A stretch of DNA of 26,671 nucleotides. Source: Purshia tridentata (Eukaryota; Streptophyta; Magnoliopsida; Rosales; Rosaceae). Position numbers and translations under genes: made by a program. Location: assembly GCA_003254885.1 (NCBI GenBank), contig QANT01000911.1:1-26671 (forward strand). Reading direction: 5' to 3'. The notes beneath the pieces were generated by a model. That model saw nothing but the letters and a program-made list of their open reading frames with translations. It was not told the DNA's origin and ran no database searches. Shown here piece after piece: positions 10,734-21,407 of the stretch; positions within the stretch are counted from its first letter, which is position 1, and each line of letters starts with the position of its first letter.

Positions 10734-11134
10734 ACATACTACAACATACTAGACTATCTGTTAAGATAATATTTTTAATAATAATATTTTCAAAATATAA
10801 ATAAAAAAATTCTCACTATTTTTACTTTGTATACCTAGAAACTTACTATTGTTTTGTTGAGACTTGGAAAAACATTCTTTTTTGGTATGCTCTTAAGTTC
10901 ACGACTAGTTGGTATTGCATTAAGGAGGACTGAAAATTCAAGACTACAAAAATGGTTAGAGCCTTCTTCCTTGATAGAGTATTGCTTTTAGGAATCACAA
11001 AGCCACTTAAAAAGATTCATGAGTGAATGTCACTTCTATAAGAGAAATGGTTGACAATGTAGGTATAGTTAGTTAATTAGGATGACACATTCACTTTGTT
11101 CTAATGTATTGAGGACTACAACTTCTTGTTTGGC
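10734..11134. other. AT-rich intergenic sequence
   Basis: No coding sequence, RNA gene or recognisable element is seen. Confidence 0.5.
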
Positions 11135-11301
11135 TCAACAATAACGCTATACTTACCGTATTTTTATACCATTTTACGTGGCAATTTACATGATATTCAT
11201 ATATTGAACATTAAAAAAATAATAAAAATAAGAAGAACCGCCATATCCAATAAAATAATGATATGTAATGTAAAATGTGGTAAGTAAAGTATTATTGTTG
11301 A
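11135..11301. mobile_element. Small MITE, ~167 bp
   Basis: The ends are imperfect inverted repeats of about 23 bp. The left end reads tcaacaataacgctatactt and the right end, read in reverse complement, begins tcaacaataatactttactt; both continue into acc. The interior is AT-rich without coding potential. Target duplication is unclear (ctc on both sides is the best candidate), so the superfamily is left open. Size, inverted ends and AT content fit a MITE. Confidence 0.65.
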
Positions 11302-12770
11302 CTCAATTAAAGGTTCTTGTCAAGACTGCCATTGGAGCAAAACCCATAAAAACCTACTTTAATAAACCCCTAAAAATTCATGATAACCCATAAATTACAA
11401 ATTCCACTAAACCATTTATTCATAAAGAGAACTAAAAATTGTAATACAAAAAGTTGCAGCCTACAGATCGATCTGGCCGACCCGCATAAGCTTTGTTGGG
11501 ATTTATGACGCAAAATAAGAATTTTTTGGGATCAATCACTAACTTACAAACTAATAAAATGGTTCATTATCAAAGAAAAGGGGAAAAAAAGAAGATTAAA
11601 GAATTGACCAGTGACCACCAATATATATACTTAAGGTTAAGGGGGGAAACAATTAACCCAATAATTAAATTTGAAAAGGAATTAAAGGTCCAAAAGAAGG
11701 GTAGGTGTGGATAAGTATATATATTTGTAATTTTTTAGTTTATAGAATCTTACAAGTAGGCAATCCTCTTCATCTGACTTTTAAATTGGGATTATTGCAA
11801 AGGTTGCTGTGACTGCATTTCTTTTGTAGGGCAGTGTCCATATATATAATATATATAAGACATTTCAAGATAAGCTTGCTTTAAGATAAAGCTAGGAATT
11901 GATCCAATGCATAGGGCAAGGTCACTCAAACTAATAAACTAAACAATATATAGACATTAAGTAAAGAATCGATCTAATATACCAAAAGTGAGAATCACAC
12001 AGAAAAAACTTGAGAATGAAATAGCTGACCAAAAGAAGAAACATACATATATAAACATCAGATGTGCTAGGAAAAGAACAAACTCCTTATACCAAATTCA
12101 CCAACATAGCAGTTGATGCAGTGAAGCGCTGAGAAAGAGAACTAAACAAGAGTTTGAACACGAATCTTTAGTTCAATTCTGTAACTTCAATAAAAGACCA
12201 GAAAATGACCCGGAAATAAAAGCAAACGCTCAATTGTTTTATTATCAATCAAAAAGTACCCGGGCCGCCTTAACAAAGTTTAGTTTAAATAGGCGAAATC
12301 CTAAAAACTCATAAAATCCAAATTTTGCCAAAAAAGGCAAAAATCAAGTTTGACCCATAAAAGGCTAGAAATATGCATAATAAATAAAGCAGAATCGACG
12401 GAAATTGAACCAAAAACAAAAGTTTCGTAAAACAGCAAAAACTCATTTTTCGAGGCCTCGACAATGGAATATGCCCGAAAGGCGATGTACGTCATGACAA
12501 AGCAATGAGTATTGCTCGCCACGTCGTTTCCCATCAAAAAGGCCTGCTCAAACACACAAATCTGCCCAAAATCCATCTAAGCCCAAATGCTAGCAACGTT
12601 CCAAGTATCTAGTAGAAATCAAGGCTACTTTCACTCCCATTTTTTCATGAAATGATTCGCCATTTTCTCCACAGCATCAGTAGTGCTTTTACTTTATTAA
12701 TGTTGTAGAATATATACTAAGAGTACATGCACTATTTCGCATACTTGATTATGAAGACACATGGAAGCCA
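11302..12770. other. AT-rich intergenic sequence, possibly with decayed retroelement
   Basis: No gene is recognised. The part from about 12130 to 12580 is more complex, with a cccgggccgcc block near 12259 and an open frame of 91 codons on the minus strand. That frame has no family signature, and I read the stretch as possible decayed LTR-element sequence. The remainder is AT-rich. Confidence 0.4.
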
Positions 12771-12776
12771 AGTTTC

Positions 12777-12783
12777 TATAAAA
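12777..12783 (+). promoter_or_regulatory. TATA-box candidate for the NLR
   Basis: The word tataaaa lies about 100 bp before the NLR start codon, a normal spacing if the leader is 60-80 nt. No experimental start site is known. Confidence 0.5.
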
Positions 12784-12883
12784 TGTGCCATATTTCGTTG
12801 GTTGATAAAAGTACGTACGTACTATTCATCAAAACAATCATACACATAACATAACTCGATCCCTTTCCTTCTTCGGAATCACA

Positions 12884-15336
12884 ATGGAGAGCACTGTAGA
12901 GAAAGTCGTGGAGGGGTTGGCTTCCCATGCTATCCACGAATTTTCCTTGGCATCGAGTGTCAAAGTTGAGGCAGACAAGCTTAAGGAGACTCTTTCAACC
13001 ATCATGATAGTGCTCCTGGATGCAGAGGAAAAACAGACCACAAATGAACTACTCGCCGATTGGTTGGGGAAGCTCAAAGATGTTTGCTACGGTGTAGACG
13101 ATGTTCTCGATAAAATTGCATTCAAATAGTTGCAGCTGCCAGTGCTCAACCGTGGGACTATCAGAGAAAAGGTACGCAAGACAATTTTACAATGGCATTC
13201 ATTCAGGTTTCGCCTCAAAATGGGTTATAGAATCATAGAAATAAGAAAAAGGTTAGATGAAATTGCAGTTGCAAAAGCTCAATTTCATCTCTCGGAACGA
13301 GCTGGAGACTCGCATAGCATGCACATGGCCATGGAGAGGGAGTCTCACTCTTCTGCGCCATCATATGTCGTTGGGAGAGATGATGAAAAACAAATTATCA
13401 TCAGTGGTCTCCTCGACAACAACGATACTGGTCATAATACTAGCAATGTTTCTGTTATATCCATCACTGGGTTTGGAGGTTTGGGGAAGACAACACTAGC
13501 TCAAATGGCATATAATGATAACATGGTATTGGAAAACTTTAAGTTGAAACTATGGATATCAGTCTCATTCAACTTCGATAAGAAAAAATTGATGAGTGAA
13601 ATTATTAAGTTTGCAACTGGTGAAAAATGTGGTAATGATGAAACTTTGGAGAGTATGCAAAATATGTTGAAAAATGCTTGGAGGGATGTAAAATTTTTGT
13701 TAGTGTTAGATGATGTTTGGGATAAGGATCAAACGGGAATAACAGATCGTAAGTGGCGCGATTTAAAATCATTTTTAAATGTTGGAGCCAAAGGGAGTAA
13801 AGTTATTGTAACAACACGGAATGAATCTGTTGCTGTACTTATCTACTCTTCATACATACATCAATTACAACCTATTCCTAAGAAAGATTGCATCTCTTTG
13901 TTCAAAAAAATGGCATTTAGAGAAGGAGAAGAAGAAAATAAGTTCACCCAAATTGCAGAGAGTATTGTGAACAAGTGTGGTGGTATTCCTCTAGGCATAA
14001 TTACTGTAGGGAGTTTACTCCATTTGAAAATGGACCTGCGTGATTGGTTGCAAGTTCTTAATAATGCGATATGGAATTGGAAAGTGGAACAGAAAGACCA
14101 GGGCATTCTACCTGCACTAAAGTTAAGCTACAATGCATTGCCACCATATTTGAAACCTTGTTTTGCCTTTTGTTCACTTTTTCCAAAAAGTAACAAATTT
14201 CAAAGTGTAGCATTGGTCCAATTATGGATGGCAGAGGGCTTCCTCCAAACCAGTGAAGGAAACCAAGAGTATGAAGAGATTGGCCTAGATTACATAAGAG
14301 AGTTAAGTTCTAGATCTTTTTTTAAAATTGATTCAGATTGTTCCACTTTTATACAGTTTGAAATGCATGATCTAGTTCATGATTTAGCCACCACAGTGGC
14401 GCGGGGAGAGTATTTGAGCTCTATAAATTCTTTTCCCCGTGATTCTTCTAGGGTTCGACACGCCTCAATAGCGGACGGCGAAGAGGAACGAGTTCCCGAA
14501 TTCATACAGCGGTTGGGCAAAGTGCGAACCATTCTTTCTCTGCATACCAAGCTTGGGGACCTCCTCAGTCAATCTTTTCTGAAAACACGCGTCTCGAGAT
14601 TCAAGTACCTACGAGTGCTAGTTCTAAATCATTCAACTTTGAAGGTGTTGCCTAATTCCATTGGTAACTTGAATCACTTGAGGTATCTCGACCTTTCTTT
14701 TAATAGTTGCATACAAAAGCTTCCGGATTCCATATGCAATCTACACAATTTGCAGACCTTAATACTTTCAAACTGTGAAGAACTTGAGAAGTTGCCCGGA
14801 GACATGAGGAAGCTGATAACCTCCGACACTTGGTGCTAACCACAAAGCAGGTGAAATTTGCAGGAGAAGAAATCAAATGCCTTACCTCTCTTCGGATTCT
14901 AGAAGTCGTGGAGTGCAAGAATATTGAATCTTTTGGCGAAGAAGAGATGAAGTGCCTCACTAACCTTCGAATGTTTTCTATTCGTGGCTGTAAACGTCTC
15001 AAGTCTTTCAGTAATGTCAAATGCTTGACTGCATTAGAGACTTTACTCATCTCTGATTGTAAGAAGCTTGATTTCATGGGTTCGGGAGAAGGCATTCAAA
15101 ATCTTCTATCTTTCTACGTCACGGGACTAAAAGTGCAGACTTTGCCCAGTTGGCTTCAAGAGTCTGCAAATACGTTACAGAGCTTATATATCTGTAGTCG
15201 TGGGGATTCCTTCACAACTCCACAGTGGCTACAAAATTTCACATCACTCAACACCGTACAGATTGAAACCTCCACCTCTGTTTTTAAGAAGGTGTCTGGC
15301 GCTTTGCGCGGCCTGGCGAACAAGGCCATTCCTTAG
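12884..15336 (+). pseudogene. CC-NB-LRR (CNL, RGA-like) disease-resistance gene, disrupted
   Basis: The family comprises intracellular immune receptors that sense pathogen effectors and switch through ATP/ADP binding. The order is: coiled-coil N domain (12884-13300) with an EDVID-like VDDVLD; NB-ARC with P-loop GFGGLGKTT (from about 13469), LWISVS, kinase-2 LLVLDDVW (about 13698-13720, the final Trp marking the CNL class), GSKVIVTTR, GLPL variant CGGIPLG, CFAFCSLFPK and MHD as MHDLVHD (from 14363); then LRRs. Two lesions are seen: an in-frame TAG at 13127-13129 right after VDDVLDKIAFK, with the same frame continuing openly, and a one-base loss near 14815-14818, after which the LRRs continue in the next frame to a stop at 15336. 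The LRR part (about 250 residues) is short for the family. The start MESTVEKVVEG is family-like. Most likely a pseudogene; sequencing error at one or both sites is the alternative. Confidence 0.88.
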
Positions 15337-16743
15337 CTAAATAAATGGTACCTTGTCTACACAACTTAACTCATTATTAGGTCACAATCTATTTATTTAT
15401 TGACAAAGTTTTCTATGAAACTGTAACACGTACGATTGCCTTATATTTGTGTTATTAATTCAAAGTCCAAATGGTTATACTTGCCTACTCACATGCATAA
15501 TAACTGGTTCATGAAACATGATCTTAGGTTGACCAAATCTTTGTTAGCTGTATTGTGAAGTATGCGTGGCACCAGAAGACTCGAAAAGTTGTCTGACCAA
15601 AATCATAGGTATGAAAATTTTTCTCCTTAATTACCATCTTGCATGTGTATGATATTTTGTCCCTAATTATTTGTGTTTTAGCCACACTTTCAATGTCACT
15701 TGTTTTCATTTTTTTCTTAAAAATTGCAGTTCTATCTCAAAGGTTTGCAGCAGAAGCATGCATGCAGCTAGCATTGGAATTGTCAACCTAGCGATATAGT
15801 TAAGTCAGTTTGGAATGAGACATATATATAATTGTGTGTCGTGTTGATTTGGATTGTACGTAGTCATAAAAAGTGAATTATTTTGATCATTAACCTGCAC
15901 TACCTAATAAGTATTTTGGGAGGTTGGTGCCTGTGACCAGCAGGTCACTGTGGCCCAAGCATTGCCCCATGTTTAATTGAAAATTCTGGTAATTTTTATA
16001 TCTTTTCCTATAATTTGTATGTCAATTTATTCATTCATATTCTTCAATACACTTGTGTCCTCAGCGTATATAAACATCATACATGTCAGCATACAAATCC
16101 GGCAACATCACAAGTAAGGATATACAAGTCTCCGCTACTGAGGAACCAAGAATTGTTCTTTTTCTTAAGATGTTGGCAAATTGATCGATGAAATGTCACC
16201 TTTTATAGATTGAGGTAGGCAATCTGTTGTATAATCTCGTCCCATAAAGAAAAATTTCTAAGTCCGCTATTAACGTTATATGGGGTAAGAGTTTCTTGGC
16301 TTAAACCACCATAAATGATTGGCACAACATTAAATGACAATGTGACAGCATACAATTAAACCGAACCTTTACCAATATTGGACCAATTGGATAGGGACTT
16401 TATGTTAATATTGTTGGTGATTGGCCCAAATTAGAACTGGTTAAGCTGTGTTTCCGGTTGGCATTACCCTAATACAAATCCCAAACTCACCAAAATAACA
16501 TTAGGTTGTTATGTTTCCAACCAAAATGAGTTTGCCACCAAAAAACTACCCCCTAAAACATTGTATATTTCAATATCCTTGTCTTTTTCTCCCTCCTCCT
16601 CCATGAAGATCACTGTAATGTAAATTGTAATATTACCCATTTCATCTCCAACCCCAAAATTCATTCCTCTCCCATATGCAAACCAAGCTACTTAGCCTGA
16701 AAGCTTTCAACCTCTCATTGTTGTAGAAAGCTTTCTTGCTAAT
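15337..16743. other. NLR 3' flank and intergenic sequence
   Basis: The stretch after the NLR stop contains a possible 3'-UTR intron (listed separately). Beyond about 15800 it is AT-rich with no recognised gene. The part nearest 16744 should hold the promoter and leader of the next gene. A ccaat word lies near 16382, but no clear TATA box is visible. Confidence 0.45.
15609..15729 (+). other. Candidate 3'-UTR intron of the NLR
   Basis: A donor-like catag|gtatgaaa is followed after 121 bases by a T-rich tract and acceptor-like aaattgcag|ttctatc. Plant RGA-type NLR genes often have introns after the stop codon, so a spliced 3' UTR is plausible. Only splice-site consensus supports this. Confidence 0.35.
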
Positions 16744-17127
16744 ATGAGCCTTAATTGCTTAACTTGCCATGTCCTGCAGAGGACAAACTCAGTTGGGTCT
16801 GATACGGAATATGGCAACAAGCAGCAGGACAAGGCATATAGGACGCTTTGTTGTGTATACATGGAGAGAAGCTGGTCTGGGAACTTGACCCCTCCACCTA
16901 GTTATGACCCAATAGACAAGTCAGCACCTTCTGAATTTTGGAGCAATGAGATTAAGAAGAAGGTAAAGGTGAAGAAGGGGCCCGGTCACCGCCGGCTTTA
17001 TACTACTGGCGGAGTTTCATATGAAGGGAGCACTGAACCACGGTTGGTCCGGAGCTCTGGAATGAGAAGGGATTGGAGTTTTGAGAATTTAGGACTCCTC
17101 AGAAACGGAAAGAAGAAAGGGAGATAA
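16744..17127 (+). CDS. Small conserved plant protein of unknown function, 127 aa
   Basis: This intact single-exon frame reads like a recognised but uncharacterised angiosperm family. It opens MSLNCLTCHVLQRTNS, with a CxxC pair (Cys5, Cys8) in the first ten residues, and contains ERSWSGNLTPPPSYD (41-55). It then has a very basic stretch KKKVKVKKGPGHRR (71-84), a Gly/Tyr patch TTGGVSYEG (87-95) and a basic tail ending GKKKGR. There is no signal peptide or membrane segment. The family-like N-terminus, low-complexity-free composition and internal conserved motifs argue for a real gene. The high Lys/Arg content suggests a nuclear or nucleic-acid-related location, but this is inference. I cannot assign a function. 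Confidence 0.75.
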   Translation: MSLNCLTCHVLQRTNSVGSDTEYGNKQQDKAYRTLCCVYMERSWSGNLTPPPSYDPIDKSAPSEFWSNEIKKKVKVKKGPGHRRLYTTGGVSYEGSTEPRLVRSSGMRRDWSFENLGLLRNGKKKGR

Positions 17128-17520
17128 TTAAGATATAATTATTTGTTTGGGTGTTTTCTCCTTTAATGTTCATTCTCCTTTTTATTTTAATTTATATTTT
17201 AATTTTATGAGTTTTTGTGTTTTTAATTTTATCTTTTGGGAGCTGGAGGGAAGTGCAGATGGGTTGGTTGAAGTTTGATCAATGGGGCGGAGATTTGAAC
17301 ATATATGTATAGTGTTGAACTTTGAAAATTCCTTATTGAGATGTACATGTTTGTTATTCCTAATTTCCTATACCAAAAATGAGAAAAAAAAAATATTTAA
17401 AATCAACTTTAGTCTGTTTTCAGTGGAGTTTTTTAATTTCCACCTTATCCCTCAATGATTGTTTCTTGATATTTCCTGTAGATGTGATGTCATCCCCTTG
17501 CTGCCTTTATGGAGAGGTCT
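17128..17520. other. 3' flank of the 127-aa gene
   Basis: T-rich sequence immediately after the stop codon, probably 3' untranslated (candidate end region around 17160-17350). No gene is seen. Confidence 0.45.
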
Positions 17521-17630
17521 ATGGGTTTGGAGGGTTTCGGGTGTTTGCGTTTTCGAGTGTTTGGCTCTATGGGTTTGGGGGTTTCTGTCTGTTAGGATTT
17601 GGGAGTTTCAGGTGTTTGGGTTTAGGGGTT
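17515..17630. repeat. G/T-rich degenerate short-period repeat
   Basis: Roughly 6-12-base words of the type tgggttt, gggtttgg, gtgtttggg and tttagggg recur along about 110 bases. They are telomere-like only in flavour; the exact plant telomere unit is not tandemly repeated. Frames through this tract are low-complexity. Confidence 0.55.
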
Positions 17631-17864
17631 TTAAAGGAGACAAGAAAGGGGTATCGAGGAGGGGGAGAGTAATTGCAGAGAAGGTGGTCACAGTGGGTGT
17701 TTGCGCGAAGAGAGAGAGAGAGAGAGAGAGAGAGGTTGCCGGCAGTGTAAGGGGATGCCGACGGTGGCCGTTGGGTCGATACAAGGGGTTTTAAAGGAGA
17801 CAAGAAAGGGGTATCGAGGGGGGGAGAGTAATTGCAGAGAAGGTGGTCACAGTGGGTGTTTGCG

Positions 17865-17950
<86 letters not shown>

Positions 17951-18008
17951 GAGAGAGAGGTTGCCGGCAGTGGAAGGGGATGCCGACGGTGGCCGTTGGG
18001 TCGATACA
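17624..18008. repeat. Tandem duplication carrying AG microsatellites
   Basis: Two units start with aggggttttaaaggagacaa and end with ggccgttgggtcgataca: unit 1 is 17624-17783 (160 bp) and unit 2 is 17784-18008 (225 bp). Outside the microsatellite they are nearly identical. The difference is the length of the (AG)n tract: about 25 bases in unit 1 (17709-17733) and about 90 in unit 2 (17869-17959, with one interruption). Open frames reading RERERE or SLSLSL arise from the tract and are not genes. Confidence 0.9.
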
Positions 18009-18700
18009 CTGTTGTAGCTGCAAATGCATTTTGCTGCTACAGGGTGAATGCTTAAAGCTGTCCGTTTAGATATTTAAATTAATCCAATGGCAACTGCAAA
18101 CCACCAACCACCACTAACATCACCAATACAGCATATTCATAATGCATAACAATTGCTACTTAAGAATACTACATGTATTATTATTGTTAGCGGAATTTCT
18201 ACAATATGCGTTGGACATCTGGCCCGCTATGACATCACTATGATGAGCCAGCACTGCAATGTAAAAGATATGTTTCTCCCTGCTGCCTCATCAAAATGAT
18301 AGCACATAATGATGCTTATGGTGGCATCTACATTACATGTAAGCAACATAAACTTCTATGTTACAATTTCACACTTTGACTAGCGAAACTCCTATGTACA
18401 GATGCATAGATATGAAGACATGTGAAGCAAATTCAGATGCAATACAAGATACATTACTTTCTAATAAGCAAATATTCAAATCCCATCAGTCCTTACGGAT
18501 GAAACATTTGATGACAATCCTTATATACTTCATGAACAGTAATCATACATTATCATAACTTTGACCACTCACCTGATTTTCTAACTAAACAGTATCGAAG
18601 TGGCTGTTTTTCTTTCATTGGAAAGCTTCCATTTATGTGATCCAGTAAGAACCAACTCAGAACTTAGCTGTCATCCCTTGTATGTCTACAAGAGCACAAG
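18009..18700. other. Intergenic / 3' flank of the minus-strand gene
   Basis: No gene is recognised. The 3' untranslated region of the minus-strand gene ending at 18804 should extend into the right part of this stretch. Confidence 0.45.
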
Positions 18701-18803
18701 TTGATAAACTTTGACCGGCAGCGACAACTCTTTTCGAAATCCATTTAATTACCACTTGCCATACCATAAAAATGGAATAATTAGGAGTTATCAACCATCT
18801 ACT

Positions 18804-19283
18804 TTAGTTTTTCTTCTTTCTTGCATCAGCTTTCCAATTTCTTCGACCATGTTTAGTTCTAAGCACTTTGCAGTTACTTTGGTTAACAGGTATCTCAGAA
18901 TGGGTTTCACTTTCTAATAGCAGTTGCTGCGGTTCTGCCGTAGTTCCAGACAAGAACACAGTTTGACTCTCACTGGTTAGCATCAGAGTAGGGATAGCAC
19001 AACCATTAGGTGTAACTTTAGGATCTTTAGAAAGATGAGCCCTCCTTGCATCCTTTTTCCAATTACGTTTGCCTATCATAGGTGGTGTGTAATTGCTAGC
19101 AAACCCATTCAATTGAACTTCTACTTCTGGTGGAGTTGACTGCTCTATGATGTTAGACTTCTTAATATCTGCTTCAAGACGCTTCCGGGCCCTATATCTA
19201 CGTTGTCGTTCTCGGTTCTTGAGGCGACGAGTCAGAATGTCATTGCGACTTCTGGTGCGGTCTCTTTGATCTATAGGCTTCAT
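18804..19283 (-). CDS. Basic plant protein of unknown function, 159 aa
   Basis: The frame is intact, with an in-frame TAA 15 bases upstream of the chosen ATG that supports this start if the region is not spliced. The N-terminal third is strongly basic: RRLKNRERQRRYRARKRLEA (19-38), which resembles the basic, DNA-contacting half of a bZIP or similar nuclear protein. No leucine heptads follow, so a true bZIP is not supported. A motif RNWKxDAR occurs twice, at 73-80 (RNWKKDAR) and 148-155 (RNWKADAR), each followed by more basic residues; this internal repeat is the clearest signature. There is no signal peptide or membrane span. I recognise it as plant-like but cannot name a characterised family. 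A likely 5' untranslated exon lies about 1.6 kb upstream at 20863-21075. Nuclear location is inference. Confidence 0.7.
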   Translation of the reverse strand: MKPIDQRDRTRSRNDILTRRLKNRERQRRYRARKRLEADIKKSNIIEQSTPPEVEVQLNGFASNYTPPMIGKRNWKKDARRAHLSKDPKVTPNGCAIPTLMLTSESQTVFLSGTTAEPQQLLLESETHSEIPVNQSNCKVLRTKHGRRNWKADARKKKN

Positions 19284-20862
19284 TATAAAACTATCTTATG
19301 TTCGAGTGCTGTTCATACCTTTGCCTGCCTCGCATTCAGACAAAGTCTAGAATAAGTACGAATAAAATCAAATAAAGGAGTCTAGAATAAGTACGAATAA
19401 AATCAAATAAAGAAGGAATCTAAACAATAACGCTTCACAAACAATTTCCTACTTCACAGTAAACTTCTTACCAAAAGTTAGTGCACAACTAGTTGGCGAC
19501 AACTGACTTCAATTAAGCAAACTTATGAAGAGGGATCCCTTTTTATTGAATCTATTAATATATTGTATATCAATATATCATAGACACCTACACTGTTTTG
19601 GTAAAGAAACATTAATTTTTCAAGGTTTTTTCGTTACCTTTGGAACTTTATTAATTAGCCACAAGTTACAACTAGTGCCCCAGAGAAATATTATTATAAT
19701 CTAACAGTTGGCCCTCATAAGGGGAAACAAAAAACAGGGATATAAAGCTTGGGTTTTTACCATGAAACAAGGACTCAAATATCTTTGAATCCAATGCCGG
19801 CAGCACAGTTCACTTCTTAGCTTCTTAAAGCCTTCAATTCTGTTGAATATTTAACTCGCAATCCAGACATGATCGTAGAACAACCACAGCAGTGACCAAC
19901 CAAGTAAGTCTCTCTAGCACCCCTTTCAGGCTAAAAGCAGTTTTTCAAGTCTATTGTGTATTATATTTCCATCTGGAACTCCTGAAGCAATGAAACTTCC
20001 ATTAAGCCATTTGGTTCAATAATTATTGGACCTGAAACACAAATAACTAATAAAACGCTGAAAATTAATAGAGAATCTATTGCCTCTATTTGCTGCAACC
20101 TGGCACGATAAATCAATTTTTTAGTAACCATGACATTATAACTATTACAAGAAGGAATACCAAAGAGAACAAAAATCAACCCATCAAGCTATCAATTTAC
20201 CAAAGGATGAGTTGGAGCATAAATATCAAGACACTCTAAGAAGGCTGACCACTACATAGATAGTCAGAGCCGCGTATTATTGTGCAATATATAGAATATA
20301 TGTAATTGTGACATAGCATAGTGCATACATTATCCTATATATAGACACATACTACCATGCAATTATAAAATCTGCAGTTAATACCACAAAGCAGGTCTCA
20401 AGGTTATGGCTTTGTTAGCATTTTGGAAGTGCTTTTTTCTAACATTCAAGAGCGACAAATAACACATGATTTGCTTTGATAAGCAAGAAAAAGCAGTTGG
20501 AAACTTAATAACAAAAAAGAAAGTAACAAAAAAATCCATGTGACCCATATGCTCAATTTAGAGTCTACTCAAACTAAAACTAAACCCTGAAAGGCAACAC
20601 ACTGAATAACTGCAATTTGTATCAAAATCAAATTCTAAATTGACTATTACACCTTAATCTGATATATTAACACAAACCCATTTGGTGATTGGTCGTTTCT
20701 GAAACGTGACTACACAGTTCACTCGGATTAAAAACAAAATGGGGAGAGAAATCAAACCACGATGACATACACAAAATAAGCAAATAAGGGTTTTTTTTTG
20801 GCATTAGAATTTAAATACAAAAGAAAAGCAGAGGAGATGTGAGAGCACGAAAGCACCTATAC
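19284..20862 (-). other. Probable 5'-UTR intron(s) of the minus-strand gene
   Basis: This stretch lies between the coding exon and a leader-like exon with a good donor (minus-strand ttaaag|gtatag at 20863/20862). It is AT-rich, as expected for an intron. Possible acceptors near the coding exon are two identical copies of ttattctag (see the 35-bp repeat). A further acceptor-like tttgtgtttcag lies on the minus strand around 20033-20044, so a small middle exon is possible. Exon structure needs transcript data. Confidence 0.45.
19345..19414. repeat. 35-bp tandem duplication, two perfect copies
   Basis: The unit gtctagaataagtacgaata... repeats exactly at 19345-19379 and 19380-19414, ending in aaataaag. 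On the minus strand each copy ends in a T-rich run followed by ttattctag, a candidate 3' splice acceptor just upstream of the 159-residue gene. Confidence 0.9.
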
Positions 20863-21075
20863 CTTTAAGAAATATAAGATGCAGATCTGGGTTTGTTTGC
20901 AGAAGCGAACTCGTGGGTGAGGGTCAGATTTTTGAAAGAGAGGAAGGGAAGGAAACTCGAGGGAAGGAGGAGGTGGTTTTCGCAGTGAGAGACGAAACGA
21001 AGGGGTTTCAACTTTTGTAGGCAGGCACGCGCCAGGCCACGGCCATTTACTCTGGTTTTCGCGAGGTGCTCCCAC
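20863..21075 (-). other. Candidate 5' untranslated exon of the minus-strand gene
   Basis: Read on the minus strand this is a C/T-rich leader (many ctcc, cttcc and tctttc words) ending in a strong donor, ttaaag|gtatag. GC content is higher than in the flanks. An ACGTG core (cacgtggg on the minus strand, about 21070-21077) lies at its upstream edge. The two open frames that cross it have no family signature and are probably chance. Confidence 0.5.
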
Positions 21076-21077
21076 GT

Positions 21078-21407
21078 GTTTTTCATGCCGTAGAAACGTT
21101 TTCTTTGCCGTTTTCTGTACTTTCTGTTGCTGTTTTTTTTCGTTTTGCTCTGTTCTTGATTCTATCGCCTTTGGGCCGTTTTATTTGGGCCTCTTTTCTG
21201 TAATATCTTAGGTTGCAATTAACTCCCTACACAAGTCTTTCTCCTTGAGCTATGCTCTTGGACCTTGTTCTTCTGTATCTGGTATTTTGGGCTTTACTAT
21301 GAAATAACTTTCCCCTAAAAAAAAAAAAAAAAGTGTTTTTCGCCAAAATAAAATTATAGAATAAGAAAAAAAATGAACTTCAAATGATTGTATAGCTATT
21401 TTGTGGA
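21078..21407. other. Upstream region of the minus-strand gene
   Basis: AT-rich sequence between the presumed leader and the LTR element, with a 15-base A run near 21318-21332. It should contain the promoter of the minus-strand gene. No specific TATA box could be chosen. Confidence 0.4.

Noticed and set aside
12301..12576. 91-codon minus-strand frame before the NLR
   Set aside because: It is Phe/Ser-rich with no recognisable domain and lies in sequence that looks like decayed repeat DNA.
12884..16743. NLR plus the 127-aa gene as a functional pair
   Set aside because: They share strand but are 1.4 kb apart with separate flanks, and the small protein has no integrated-decoy or NLR-related domain.
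17515..17630. Interstitial telomere repeat
   Set aside because: Words such as tttaggg appear, but no exact plant telomere unit is repeated in tandem.
17791..18055. Frames reading RERERE and SLSLSL
   Set aside because: They are translations of the AG/CT microsatellite.
18822..19280. bZIP transcription factor
   Set aside because: A basic stretch is present, but no leucine heptad repeat follows it.
20857..21086. Two overlapping 72-73-codon minus-strand frames
   Set aside because: The C/T-rich composition and strong donor at the end fit an untranslated first exon better than a coding exon. A coding role is not excluded.
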